Below the pieces are notes generated by a model, which saw nothing but the letters and a program-made list of their open reading frames with translations, did no database searches and was not told where the DNA came from. Shown here piece by piece: positions 8,994 through 17,617 of a DNA stretch of 64,000 nucleotides. The stretch is taken from contig NZ_JAJAFR010000001.1 of assembly GCF_020734105.1 (NCBI RefSeq), positions 62,001-126,000 of the forward strand, in the 5' to 3' direction. The stretch comes from Alkalihalobacillus deserti. GTDB lineage: Bacteria > Bacillota > Bacilli > Bacillales > Bacillaceae_D. The position numbers and the translations under genes were made by a program. How positions within the stretch are numbered: position 1 is the stretch's first letter; each line of letters starts with the position of its first letter.

Positions 8994-9324
8994 TTTCCAA
9001 CCCTCTCATCTTTTCCATGTCATCTGTACCATGGACATTATAAGTTCTATACGCTAGAACAAGAAAGAAAGAGGTGACCCCAAAGCTGATAACAATTGCA
9101 GTTAGTATTAGGGCCTGTGGTAAAGGATCGGTATAAGAAGCTGCTTCTTGTCCTAATAACGGAGCCGCTCCTTGTTTTAATCCTCCCATCGTCAGTAAAA
9201 GCAAATGGACACCGTGACTTAGAATCCCCGTTCCAATAATTATCCGCGTAATATTTTTTGAAAGGATAAGGTAGGTTCCTACTGTAAACAGGATCCCTAC
9301 AACGATGGAGATTAGAATTTCCAT
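8983..9324 (-). CDS. mrpC: Na+/H+ antiporter subunit MrpC
   Basis: 113 residues, three membrane helices, a homologue of complex I NuoK. Family motifs: GTYLILSKNITRIIIGTGIL and the segment DPLPQALILTAIVISFG. Its ATG overlaps the stop codon of mrpB by one base (TAATG), a coupled arrangement. Confidence 0.95.
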   Translation of the reverse strand: MEILISIVVGILFTVGTYLILSKNITRIIIGTGILSHGVHLLLLTMGGLKQGAAPLLGQEAASYTDPLPQALILTAIVISFGVTSFFLVLAYRTYNVHGTDDMEKMRGLENDE

Positions 9325-9746
9325 TATTGATCCTCCCCAATTGTAAAAATAATTGTTAGCGTAACACCAATTACCACAAGATAGACTCCAATATCAAAAA
9401 GTAAAGCAGTAGCTAATTCGGTTTTCCCGAGTAGTGGTAGTTGGAAATAGCCAAAGGTATGACTTAGAAAGTTAGCATCAAAGACAAAGGCTCCTATGCC
9501 AGTTAAAACGGCGATTAATAAGCCAATCGCCGTAATGATTTTTAAATCAATAGGTATGATTTTTTTTACGGTTTCAATGTCAAAAGCTAGTCCAAGCAAA
9601 ATAAAAGCTGCAGCCGTCATTAACCCACCAATGAACCCTCCACCAGGGTTATGATGCCCAGCAAGGAAAACATAAATGGAAAAAATAATGATGATAAATG
9701 TAACAAGTTGAGTAGCAGTTTTAAGGATTACATCATTTGTCCGCAT
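9324..9746 (-). CDS. mrpB: Na+/H+ antiporter subunit MrpB
   Basis: 140 residues, four membrane helices. The conserved AGHHNPGGGFIGGLMTAAAF motif is intact. It begins directly after the mrpA stop (TAA-ATG); its ribosome binding site AAAGGAGGAAC lies inside the mrpA coding end. Confidence 0.95.
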   Translation of the reverse strand: MRTNDVILKTATQLVTFIIIIFSIYVFLAGHHNPGGGFIGGLMTAAAFILLGLAFDIETVKKIIPIDLKIITAIGLLIAVLTGIGAFVFDANFLSHTFGYFQLPLLGKTELATALLFDIGVYLVVIGVTLTIIFTIGEDQ

Positions 9747-12149
9747 TTATTGTTCCTCCTTTGCTAAACGTAGTTTAATCATTGAGTAAATACCGATCGC
9801 TGCAATGCCTAACACTAATATCTCAAATAAAGTATCAAAGCCACGGAAATCCACGAGAATGACATTGACCATGTTTTTTCCACCGGCTTCATCATAACTA
9901 GCTGCAACAAAGTAATCTTTTAGTGAATCAAACAATTTAGAGTTGTGTGAAGAAATAGCAAGCATGGTAACGAGAATTCCGACACCTAAACTAACCATTA
10001 AATTGCCCAATTTAAACTTAACATTTTCGAATTTTTGCTTGAACATTGGCAAGTGGTAAAAACACAACAAAAATAAAACAGTTGAGACCGTTTCAATAAC
10101 CATTTGAGTAAGAGCTAGGTCAGGTGCTCGGAAGAAAACAAAGAATGTCGCTAACGAATATCCTACTGCTCCTAAACCTATAATGGCAGTCAAACGTGTG
10201 CGGGCTAAAGCAACAACAATTGCTGCGATTACCATGACAATAGCTATAGCAGTCTCGAAAAATGTTATTGGGGCTGTTTCACCACCAAATGCAAAGGCAT
10301 TTAGGCGGACAAACATAAATCCAATAAATAAAACTAGAAATGAGAAAATGTAGATTAGGTAATGTCTAATACTACCTGTCATATAAAATGAAGTAAGTTT
10401 ATTACCTCCTGTTGCTAAACCAGAAAGTGTTCCATCATATACCCTGTTAAGTGGATCTCGTTCTCTTAAATAAATCGTAGTTTGAGCCCATTTTTTCATC
10501 AATAGGAATAATATAGTACCAAATACAATGACACCAATTGTCATAAATAACTCTGGGTTAAAGCCATGCCAATGGTAGATATGTACCTTGAATACATCGT
10601 CCCCCCCCAATAGAGTTGGCAAGATTGCAGCCATAGCAGGCTCAATTAGTGTATAAGCCAGTAAATTAGGGAACAAACCGAAAATAATTACAAGTGACCC
10701 TAAAATAATTGGGCTAACTAACATTCCGATTGGGGCTTCGTGTACGTGCACATCATAGTTTTCTGGCTTGAATTTACCTGTGAACGTCTTAAAGAACATA
10801 ATTAAGCAGTATAAAAATGTAAAAACACTAGCAATCCAAGCTAAAACTGGGAATAACATCCCCCATGTTTGCATGTTAAATATAGATAACTCAGTTGCAT
10901 TTAACACTCCAGTAAAAAACATTTCCTTACTTAGAAAGCCATTAAATGGAGGTAATCCAGCCATTGAGGCTGTTCCGATTAAAGAGACAGTGAAAGTAAT
11001 CGGCATAATTGTCATTAAACCACCGAGTTTGCGAATGTCTCGTGTTCCGGTTTCATGATCAATGATCCCTGCTGTCATAAACAAGCTTCCTTTAAATGTC
11101 GCATGATTGATCAGGTGGAAAACAGCTGCCAGAGTTGCCGTCGTATACACCGTTGATTCCGTACCATATCCAAAATAAAGAGAGGCCGAGCCAAGACCGA
11201 GTAAACACATGATTAATCCAAGTTGACTAATAGTTGAAAAGGCTAGAATTGCTTTTAAATCCTTTTGTCGGACCGCAGAGATGGAGCCCCAACATAGCGT
11301 GAGCAACCCAATTCCAGATAAAATCCAAAACCATTCTGCGGCTCCACCGAAAACAGGTGTAAGACGAGCAACTAAATAAATACCTGCTTTGACCATCGTT
11401 GCCGAATGAAGATAGGCACTTACTGGTGTAGGGGCTTCCATCGCATCCGGTAACCAAATATGGAATGGAAATTGAGCAGATTTGGTAAAGGCCCCTAGTA
11501 GTATAAGGATCATCGCTGGAATAAAGAGTGAACTTGAAGTCACTAATTCAACTTGACTAATGATCTCGCGAATACTAAATGTTCCAGTCATAAGGTAGAG
11601 TAAGGAAAAACCACCGAGCATTGCAAAGCCGCCAAAGACAGTAATAAGCATCGACTTTAGAGCTCCATAAGTCGATTTCTTCCGATGATACCAATAACTA
11701 ATTAACAAAGATGAGGCCAAACTAGTGAGCTCCCAAAATGTGTATAAAACAATTAAGTTATCTGATATAACAACCCCGAGCATTGCTCCCATAAACATAA
11801 GTAAATACACATAAAAGTTGTGTAGTCGTTCCGTTTTTTTCGAAAGATAGTAGATCGAATATAATACGACTAGGGAACCTATACCCGTTATCAGCAATAA
11901 GAATAATAGGCTAAGCCCATCAATGTAAACAGTAAAATTAATTCCAAGAGAAGGAACCCAAGGGGCACTATACTCGATAACTCCACCGTCAGATGTAATT
12001 GGTAAAAAGCTAATAAAATAAATAAACAACACGAGCGGGAGTACAAGGACGAACCACCCCGTATGTATCGGTCTTGCGTACTTATACAAAAAAGGAATCA
12101 AAATGGCTAACAAAAATGGGGAGATTGTAGCCCAGTGTAAAACCGTCAA
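9747..12149 (-). CDS. mrpA: Na+/H+ antiporter subunit MrpA
   Basis: 800 residues, the full length expected of MrpA, with an NuoL-like core and a C-terminal MrpB-like extension (about residues 620-800). Glu140 (TFWELTSLAS), Lys223 (FTKSAQFPFHIWLPDA) and Lys254 (SATMVKAGIYLVAR), the conserved proton-path residues, are present. Mrp antiporters exchange cytoplasmic Na+ for H+ and are central to alkaliphile pH and sodium homeostasis. It starts at TTG 12149, eight bases after GGAGG. First gene of a tight seven-gene operon. It carries an eight-G tract (10611-10618) in frame; see findings. Confidence 0.96.
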   Translation of the reverse strand: MTVLHWATISPFLLAILIPFLYKYARPIHTGWFVLVLPLVLFIYFISFLPITSDGGVIEYSAPWVPSLGINFTVYIDGLSLLFLLLITGIGSLVVLYSIYYLSKKTERLHNFYVYLLMFMGAMLGVVISDNLIVLYTFWELTSLASSLLISYWYHRKKSTYGALKSMLITVFGGFAMLGGFSLLYLMTGTFSIREIISQVELVTSSSLFIPAMILILLGAFTKSAQFPFHIWLPDAMEAPTPVSAYLHSATMVKAGIYLVARLTPVFGGAAEWFWILSGIGLLTLCWGSISAVRQKDLKAILAFSTISQLGLIMCLLGLGSASLYFGYGTESTVYTTATLAAVFHLINHATFKGSLFMTAGIIDHETGTRDIRKLGGLMTIMPITFTVSLIGTASMAGLPPFNGFLSKEMFFTGVLNATELSIFNMQTWGMLFPVLAWIASVFTFLYCLIMFFKTFTGKFKPENYDVHVHEAPIGMLVSPIILGSLVIIFGLFPNLLAYTLIEPAMAAILPTLLGGDDVFKVHIYHWHGFNPELFMTIGVIVFGTILFLLMKKWAQTTIYLRERDPLNRVYDGTLSGLATGGNKLTSFYMTGSIRHYLIYIFSFLVLFIGFMFVRLNAFAFGGETAPITFFETAIAIVMVIAAIVVALARTRLTAIIGLGAVGYSLATFFVFFRAPDLALTQMVIETVSTVLFLLCFYHLPMFKQKFENVKFKLGNLMVSLGVGILVTMLAISSHNSKLFDSLKDYFVAASYDEAGGKNMVNVILVDFRGFDTLFEILVLGIAAIGIYSMIKLRLAKEEQ

Positions 12150-12496
12150 ATTACATACCTCCTTTTTAAATTTTCAAATCATGTAGAATGTTGCGACTCA
12201 ATGCTTTTATCCTTTCTTTCTAGCTTTTTGTAAGCATGTCCTTATAGACTAAATAAAATTATAACCTACTTTTCAGACACATGCATCCCAGAACACCTTT
12301 AGGTTTAACCGATTTCCTTGGTCTTATTAAATATGTAGAAATGCGATAGTGTGGGGGGGGGAATTTTTTTTTATTTTGAGAAACTTTATATAAAATTTGA
12401 AAACGTATGTATATTTTTATAAAGGGTACGACACTCTATAGATAAACGACCTCTTTTAAATAGAAAAGACCGTTGCCTAATGTAGGAGTGACAACT
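12150..12496. other. Intergenic region upstream of mrpA
   Basis: About 350 bases between the divergent mrpA and the small gene at 12497. A minus-strand TATAAT (12258-12263), about 110 bases from the mrpA start, is the best -10 candidate for mrp, but no good -35 pairs with it. A run of nine G's (12353-12361) is followed by a T-rich stretch. No gene is visible. Confidence 0.4.
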
Positions 12497-12730
12497 ATGA
12501 ATAATAAACAAAAGGGGTTAGCGGCCGTTAGTATTTTCCTCGTCCTTTTTTCAGGTGGATGGTATGCGAACGAATTTAATAATCGTACGATTCATGAAAA
12601 AGGATTAGACCGGCCAGGCTCTGTTGATGTCCAACAGTTAGATCATAATCATATTGTGCCAACGACAGGACCATTTCAACCGAGAGAATACATTCGTATT
12701 GGCAACCGTATTTCAAAACAAGCTGAATAA
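12497..12730 (+). CDS. Small single-pass membrane protein of unknown function
   Basis: 77 residues from the ATG at 12497, which follows TAGGAGTG at correct spacing. Residues about 7-22 form one hydrophobic helix after a short basic N-terminus (MNNKQKG), so the polar remainder is probably outside the membrane. There is no lipobox cysteine. The C-terminal part, rich in H, P and R with PTTGPFQPREYIRIG, matches no family I recognise. Monocistronic with its own terminator at 12743-12777; transcribed away from mrpA. Confidence 0.7.
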   Translation: MNNKQKGLAAVSIFLVLFSGGWYANEFNNRTIHEKGLDRPGSVDVQQLDHNHIVPTTGPFQPREYIRIGNRISKQAE

Positions 12731-12742
12731 ATGGACAACAAA

Positions 12743-12777
12743 AAAAACAGCTATCGTGAAAAACGATAGCTGTTTTT
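12743..12777 (+). terminator. Terminator after the small membrane protein
   Basis: AAAAACAGCTATCGT pairs perfectly with ACGATAGCTGTTTTT around a five-base loop, ending in T's. Confidence 0.9.
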
Positions 12778-12976
12778 ACTGCAAAGATAAAAATTCAAGT
12801 ATGCAGGATGAGCTTATATGAAAAGGGGCTAACATCCGTTTTATGCGAAAGTATGGTTTGAATATATGTAGAAAAATAGATAAAAAACTCCCGTCTGAAT
12901 CCAAAAATCTTGCTTTTAACAAAACAAGAACATGAGCAAATGCTCTTAAGGACTCTGGCGGAAGCTAAGTTTGTAA

Positions 12977-13117
12977 TCATGATGAAAGTTTTATTTTGTC
13001 TGAGAGGGAACGTTTAGCAATTTCTACTCGGATTAGTTCAATGAAATCATGATTTAAATTTAATTCTACCGCCTTATAATAAGTCTCAATTAATAGTTCA
13101 TCTGATAGATTCTGCAT
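12977..13117 (-). CDS. sda: Sporulation inhibitor Sda (checkpoint of KinA)
   Basis: 46 residues, exactly the B. subtilis length, reading [20 protein letters not shown] then [17 protein letters not shown] near the end; this helical hairpin is highly characteristic. Sda blocks KinA autophosphorylation when replication initiation is perturbed, delaying sporulation (established for B. subtilis). It is next to yqeH, as expected from synteny, and DnaA boxes lie upstream (13268-13366), matching its known DnaA control. The start is odd: AGGAGG sits 30 bases upstream with a hairpin in between; no other in-frame start exists after the preceding stop. Confidence 0.93.
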   Translation of the reverse strand: MQNLSDELLIETYYKAVELNLNHDFIELIRVEIAKRSLSDKIKLSS

Positions 13118-13122
13118 ATAGT

Positions 13123-13153
13123 CCTGTCTACTATAACGACAGGTTCACCTCCT
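13123..13153 (-). promoter_or_regulatory. sda leader: strong Shine-Dalgarno separated from ATG by a stem-loop
   Basis: On the minus strand AGGAGG (13148-13153) is followed by TGAA, then CCTGTC, a nine-base loop and GACAGG (stem 13123-13128 with 13138-13143), then ACTAT and the sda ATG (13115-13117). Folding the stem reduces the effective SD-to-ATG distance from 30 to 9 bases. Confidence 0.6.
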
Positions 13154-13267
13154 CGTCAGGGTTTGTCGAAATTAAAAAGGAAATTCGTTGTTTTATATGA
13201 ATAAACTAGTACGTTATTCGTGTGATTTAATCCTACCACGACTTTCAAAATAGAACAACTGTTCCTC

Positions 13268-13366
13268 TTATCCACACTGATAAGTGGATAAGTTGTTAAT
13301 TCCCTGTTTATGACAAGATGAAACCCTTATGTTTATTATGGTATAACGTGTATAAAGTTATCCACA
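13268..13366. promoter_or_regulatory. DnaA-box cluster between sda and yqeH
   Basis: Two perfect TTATCCACA boxes on the plus strand (13268-13276 and 13358-13366), and two 8/9 matches on the minus strand: TTATCCACT (13283-13291) and TTATACACG (13347-13355). The boxes form two inverted pairs. In B. subtilis the corresponding sda region binds DnaA. Confidence 0.85.
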
Positions 13367-13470
13367 ATGTTGAGTGTTGATTAGATTTGTCGAAAAGTTT
13401 TTTAAATTGATGAAAAATATAGGAATATTGACAAAATAGTACAGAGGATGACAAATCTCAATTTCCGTGA

Positions 13471-13499
13471 TTGAAAAAAAAGGTGAGTAAATGTATAGT
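13471..13499 (+). promoter_or_regulatory. Probable sigma-A promoter of the yqeH operon
   Basis: TTGAAA (13471-13476), 17-base spacer, TATAGT (13494-13499), about 150 bases upstream of the yqeH start and downstream of the DnaA boxes. Confidence 0.5.
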
Positions 13500-13649
13500 T
13501 AAAGATTGGTAAGTGTAAGGTTGTTGGAAAAAGTTATTTATCTAAATAATTTGAGTTTATAATTATGCGGGATGAAGGAGTATGTTGTCTCTAATAATAT
13601 AAGAAGAAAAACTAAAGCTTTTAATTTTAAAAGAAATTGGAGGATCACA

Positions 13650-14759
13650 ATGGAAGAAAGCAGACCTATTTGTTCTGGATGTGGTGTTCATATTCAGACA
13701 GAAACAAAAGAAGGATTGGGCTTTGCGCCGCCATCGGCATTAGAAAGAGAGGTCATTACTTGTCAACGTTGTTTTCGCTTAAAACATTATAATGAAGTTC
13801 AAGATGTTGCTCTAACTGATGATGACTTTTTAAAGATTTTAAATGGTTTGGGCCAAAAAAAGGCTTTGATTGTTAAGATTGTTGATATCTTTGATTTTAC
13901 TGGTAGTTGGTTACCTGGTCTTCATCGTTTTGTTGGGAATAATGATGTATTGCTTGTTGGGAATAAAGTAGATTTGTTACCCAAATCATTGAATCACAAC
14001 CGTTTAGTCAATTGGATGAAAAAATCTGCAAAAGATCTTGGGTTAAAACCTGTTGATGTCCTGCTTATGAGTGCAGAAAAGGAAGTTGGCATCGTTGAAG
14101 TTGCTTCTGAAATTGATCGCCTTAGGAAAGGTCAAGATGTCTATGTGGTTGGATGTACAAATGTAGGGAAATCAACATTTATCAATCAGATGATTAAGTC
14201 TTTTGGTGGGGATACGGAACAATTAATTACTACATCACATTTCCCTGGAACGACGTTGGACATGATTGATATTCCTTTAGAAGATGGACAAGCACTTTAT
14301 GACACACCAGGAATTATCAATCATCATCAAATGGCTCATCATATAGATAAACAAGAGTTAAAGGCTATTACACCTAAAAAAGAAATAAAACCTATGGTAT
14401 TCCAGCTGAACGCTGGTCAGACTTTATTTTTCGGAGGACTTGGACGGTTTGACTTTGTGCAAGGGGAACGAACATCTTTTACATGCTTTTGTTCAAATGA
14501 GCTGCATATTCATCGAACAAAAATGGAAAAAGCAGAGGAGCTTTATCAAACCCATTTGGGAGACTTGTTAATTCCTCCTGGGCCGAAGACGAAAGAGTCA
14601 CTACCGCCATTGGTGAAGCACACATTTCATATTAAAGGAAATAAAGCGGATATCGTGTTTTCTGGATTAGGTTGGATCACGGTTAACGGCACAAATTTGA
14701 AAGTAGATGGTTATGCTCCTAAAGGAGTAAATGTTACCATTAGAGAATCTATTATATAA
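13650..14759 (+). CDS. yqeH: Ribosome biogenesis GTPase YqeH
   Basis: 369 residues, circularly permuted GTPase needed for 30S assembly. An N-terminal zinc finger has Cys8, Cys11, Cys38 and Cys41; the motifs then come in permuted order: NKVD (105-108), SAEK, the P-loop GCTNVGKST (about 170-180), and DTPG (about 222), followed by the RNA-binding C-terminal domain. Start ATG 13650 follows TTGGAGG; an earlier in-frame ATG at 13572 would add an unrelated N-terminus. yqeG, usually immediately upstream, is absent. Confidence 0.96.
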   Translation: MEESRPICSGCGVHIQTETKEGLGFAPPSALEREVITCQRCFRLKHYNEVQDVALTDDDFLKILNGLGQKKALIVKIVDIFDFTGSWLPGLHRFVGNNDVLLVGNKVDLLPKSLNHNRLVNWMKKSAKDLGLKPVDVLLMSAEKEVGIVEVASEIDRLRKGQDVYVVGCTNVGKSTFINQMIKSFGGDTEQLITTSHFPGTTLDMIDIPLEDGQALYDTPGIINHHQMAHHIDKQELKAITPKKEIKPMVFQLNAGQTLFFGGLGRFDFVQGERTSFTCFCSNELHIHRTKMEKAEELYQTHLGDLLIPPGPKTKESLPPLVKHTFHIKGNKADIVFSGLGWITVNGTNLKVDGYAPKGVNVTIRESII

Positions 14760-14959
14760 GTAATGAAGGAACAAAGCTTTTTTTGAAGTCATTTCTTATT
14801 CGTTAAGGGAAATGGGAGAGTGCTTCTTAAAAACGTGAAAAAGGTTAAGTTGAGCTTAAAGGTAGAAGGGCATCCAAGTAAATAGATTGTGTAAACGCTC
14901 GCCCACTCTTTTACCATACCAAATTCAAATGAAGATTTATCTTTCGAGGAGGAGAAAAA

Positions 14960-15796
14960 ATGGAGAAAGTATTTGGGCTGTTAGGTCATCCGGTAGGACA
15001 TTCAATGTCTCCGCTCATTCATAATGATGCATTTGCTAAATTAGGGATTGAAGCAAGGTATCATGCTTTTGATGTAAAGCCAGAATTGGTCAAAGAAGCA
15101 GTTGATGCGATAAGAGCTTTGGACATAGCTGGTTGTAATGTCACCGTCCCGCATAAGATAGCAGTAATGGAATTTCTTGATGAGATTAATGATGAGGCGC
15201 TTCAAATAGGGGCTGTTAATACGATCGTAAACAAAAACGGGAAGTTAATTGGATATAATACGGATGGTCGTGGGTACGTTCAATCGTTATTAGATGAAAC
15301 AGAGGAAGAAATCCGCGAGAAGTCTATTTTAATTATTGGTGCTGGTGGCAGTGCTAGGGGGATCGTTACTGCGCTCCTGCGATATGGTGTTGGAAGGATC
15401 GAATTTACGAACCGAACAATAGAAAAAACGGCTTCATTAATTAAACTTGCGGAAGAGTTTAGCATACCTTCTGCAACGGTTGAGAGAAAAGTGGCAGAGG
15501 AAAGCTTAAACAAATATGATGTCATCATCAATACGACATCTGTTGGGATGAGTCCTAATTTTAATCATTCTCCTCTTTCCCTTGAATTATTAAAACCAGG
15601 AACCATTGTAAGTGATCTGATCTATAATCCATTAGAAACGCAATTTTTAAAAGAAGCCAAAGAACGTGGTGGGAAAATAGTAAATGGGATTGGAATGTTA
15701 GTTAATCAAGCGGCCCTTTCCTTTGAGCATTGGACTGAAATAACACCAGATAACAAAGAGATGAAAAAAATCGTCTTACAACAATTAGGAGGTTGA
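14960..15796 (+). CDS. aroE: Shikimate dehydrogenase (NADP)
   Basis: 278 residues, standard length. It reduces 3-dehydroshikimate in aromatic amino acid synthesis. The substrate-site SMSPLIHN is at residues about 15-22, the catalytic lysine lies in NVTVPHK, and the dinucleotide motif GAGGSARG is near 133-140. Strong AGGAGGAG before the ATG. A 200-base spacer separates it from yqeH; its stop overlaps the ribosome-binding context of yqeI. Confidence 0.96.
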   Translation: MEKVFGLLGHPVGHSMSPLIHNDAFAKLGIEARYHAFDVKPELVKEAVDAIRALDIAGCNVTVPHKIAVMEFLDEINDEALQIGAVNTIVNKNGKLIGYNTDGRGYVQSLLDETEEEIREKSILIIGAGGSARGIVTALLRYGVGRIEFTNRTIEKTASLIKLAEEFSIPSATVERKVAEESLNKYDVIINTTSVGMSPNFNHSPLSLELLKPGTIVSDLIYNPLETQFLKEAKERGGKIVNGIGMLVNQAALSFEHWTEITPDNKEMKKIVLQQLGG

Positions 15797-15798
15797 AC

Positions 15799-16092
15799 AT
15801 GTTAACAGGAAAGCAAAAAAGAGTTTTACGTTCTAAAGCGCACCACTTAAATCCTATCTTCCAAGTTGGTAAAGGTGGAGTAAATGAAAATATGACAAAG
15901 CAAATAGAAGAGGCTCTCGAGGCCAGGGAGCTAATTAAGATAAGTATCTTACAAAATTGCGACGAAGAAAAAGATGAAGTAGCAGAAAAAATCGTTGCTT
16001 CAACTAAAGCCGAACTTGTTCAATTAATAGGTCATACGATTGTTCTATACAAAGAATCAAAAGAAAATAAGGAACTTATTCTCCCGTCTTAA
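15799..16092 (+). CDS. yqeI: YhbY-type RNA-binding protein (CRM domain)
   Basis: 97 residues, a single CRM/YhbY domain starting MLTGKQKRVLRSKAHHLNPI with the VGKGG loop that contacts RNA in the family; associated with pre-50S ribosomes. The ATG at 15799 is six bases after AGGAGG, which lies inside the end of aroE. Confidence 0.94.
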   Translation: MLTGKQKRVLRSKAHHLNPIFQVGKGGVNENMTKQIEEALEARELIKISILQNCDEEKDEVAEKIVASTKAELVQLIGHTIVLYKESKENKELILPS

Positions 16093-16119
16093 TAAAATAA
16101 GAGGAGAGGAGCAGAATAA

Positions 16120-16734
16120 ATGAAGAAAATTGGGTTGTTTGGTGGTACGTTTAATCCTCCGCATACAGGGCATTTATTGTTTGCTCAAGAAGCTCTTGTC
16201 TATTATGAGCTGGACGAAATTTGGTTCATTCCTGTGAATAAACCGCCTCATAAGGAAAGCGAAGACTTGGCTTCCAATGAAGACCGCCTTGATATGTTAG
16301 TTAGTGCAACACATGATAATGAGCGATTTCATGTTTCAACCATTGAATTAGAAAGAGAAGGTCCTTCTTATACAATTGAGACAATTAAAGAATTTAAAAA
16401 GATATATCCAAATGATCAATTTTATTTTTTAATTGGTGGAGACATGGTTGATTATCTTCCGAAGTGGCATAGAATAGATGAGTTACTAGAACTTGTAACG
16501 TTTATTGGTGTAGAGCGTCCTGGGACATCGATCAAGCAATCTCATTATGCAGAACAGGTATATTTGTTAGAAATGGTGCAGGTGGATTTTTCATCTTCCC
16601 TTATTCGTAAAAGGATTCAAGATGGCAAACCAATTTCGTATATGGTCCCTAAAGAAGTGGAAGCATTGGTGAAAGAGAGGTCGTTATATGAATCTAGAAC
16701 AGGCGTTGGAAAAGGTAAAGCCTCACCTTACTGA
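16120..16734 (+). CDS. nadD: Nicotinate-nucleotide adenylyltransferase
   Basis: 204 residues, making deamido-NAD from NaMN and ATP. The nucleotidyltransferase motif GGTFNPPHTGH is at residues 8-18, GGDMVDYLPKWH near the middle, and SSSLIRKRI near 165. About 15 residues longer than the B. subtilis enzyme (189): the reading frame continues into yqeK, overlapping it by 47 bases. Confidence 0.95.
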   Translation: MKKIGLFGGTFNPPHTGHLLFAQEALVYYELDEIWFIPVNKPPHKESEDLASNEDRLDMLVSATHDNERFHVSTIELEREGPSYTIETIKEFKKIYPNDQFYFLIGGDMVDYLPKWHRIDELLELVTFIGVERPGTSIKQSHYAEQVYLLEMVQVDFSSSLIRKRIQDGKPISYMVPKEVEALVKERSLYESRTGVGKGKASPY

Positions 16735-17257
16735 TCATCGCTACACACACACACTTGGGGTTATAAAGGCCGCAGAGGAGCTAGCGTTTCGTTTTGGAGC
16801 GGATAAGGAAAAAGCGATGTTAGCAGCTGCCTTTCATGATTATGCAAAGTTCCGTGATAAGGAAGAAATGAAACTGCTTGTTTGGGAGAAACTAAATGAT
16901 AAGTCACTCTTAAATTATGGTGACGAACTTTTACATGCTCCTTGTGGGGCTTATTATGTTGAACGTGAAGTTGGTATTACAGATGAAAATGTACTAAATG
17001 CAATTCGGTATCATACAACAGGCAGGCCAGGTATGACGGTTTTGGAAAAGGTGATTTTTCTGGCCGATTATATTGAACCAGGGCGACATTTTAAAGGGGT
17101 AGATGACGTACGAGAGCTTGCGAGAAAAGATTTAGATGAAGCTATTATTGAAGCATTAAAAAATACGATGGTATTTCTTATGAAACGAAACCAACTGATA
17201 TTCCCAGATACGATAGCTACTTACAACCAGTTAATTAAAGAAAAAAAGGAGAAGTGA
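16688..17257 (+). CDS. yqeK: YqeK HD-domain hydrolase (Ap4A hydrolase family)
   Basis: 189 residues. Metal-binding HD motifs: HTLGVIKAAEELA (first His), AAFHDYAK (HD), and later LADYIEPGR. YqeK proteins cleave diadenosine tetraphosphate symmetrically (family knowledge). It begins inside nadD in another frame, so the two are probably translationally coupled. Confidence 0.93.
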   Translation: MNLEQALEKVKPHLTDHRYTHTLGVIKAAEELAFRFGADKEKAMLAAAFHDYAKFRDKEEMKLLVWEKLNDKSLLNYGDELLHAPCGAYYVEREVGITDENVLNAIRYHTTGRPGMTVLEKVIFLADYIEPGRHFKGVDDVRELARKDLDEAIIEALKNTMVFLMKRNQLIFPDTIATYNQLIKEKKEK

Positions 17258-17263
17258 TGTTTA

Positions 17264-17617
17264 GTGAATGAAACACCTATTTTAGAATTAGCTGTCAAAG
17301 CGATCGATGATAAAAGAGCAGAAAACATTGTAGCATTAAATATGAGAGGGGTTTCTTTGATAGCCGATTATTTTGTTATTTGTCATGGTAATTCTGATAA
17401 ACAAGTTCAAGCAATCGCGTACGAACTAAAAAAAGTAGTGCAAGAAAAGGGAATTGAAATCAAGCGTCTAGAAGGATTTGATCAAGCGCGTTGGATATTA
17501 ATTGACTTAGGAGACGTTGTTGTTCACGTTTTCCACAAGGATGAACGTGCATACTATAACCTGGAAAAGCTTTGGGGCGATGCTCCAGTTGTTGAATTAG
17601 AAGGGGTTTTAGGTTGA
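17264..17617 (+). CDS. rsfS: Ribosomal silencing factor RsfS
   Basis: 117 residues; binds L14 of the 50S subunit and blocks subunit joining under starvation. Conserved segments: IADYFVICHGNSDKQVQAIA, GFDQARWILIDLGDVVVHVF and YYNLEKLW. It starts with GTG at 17264 after AAGGAG. The stop overlaps the ATG of the next gene (ATGA-type). Confidence 0.95.
   Translation: MNETPILELAVKAIDDKRAENIVALNMRGVSLIADYFVICHGNSDKQVQAIAYELKKVVQEKGIEIKRLEGFDQARWILIDLGDVVVHVFHKDERAYYNLEKLWGDAPVVELEGVLG

Noticed and set aside
9047..9340. 97-codon minus-strand frame inside mrpC
   Set aside because: A frame-shifted shadow of mrpC; mrpC has the conserved NuoK-like sequence.
12795..12980. 61-codon minus-strand frame after sda
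   Set aside because: No ribosome binding site, odd Cys/Ser-rich composition, and no similarity to a known protein.
14760..14959. Possible T-box or other riboswitch upstream of aroE
   Set aside because: No T-box sequence or paired terminator/antiterminator can be seen in the 200-base spacer.
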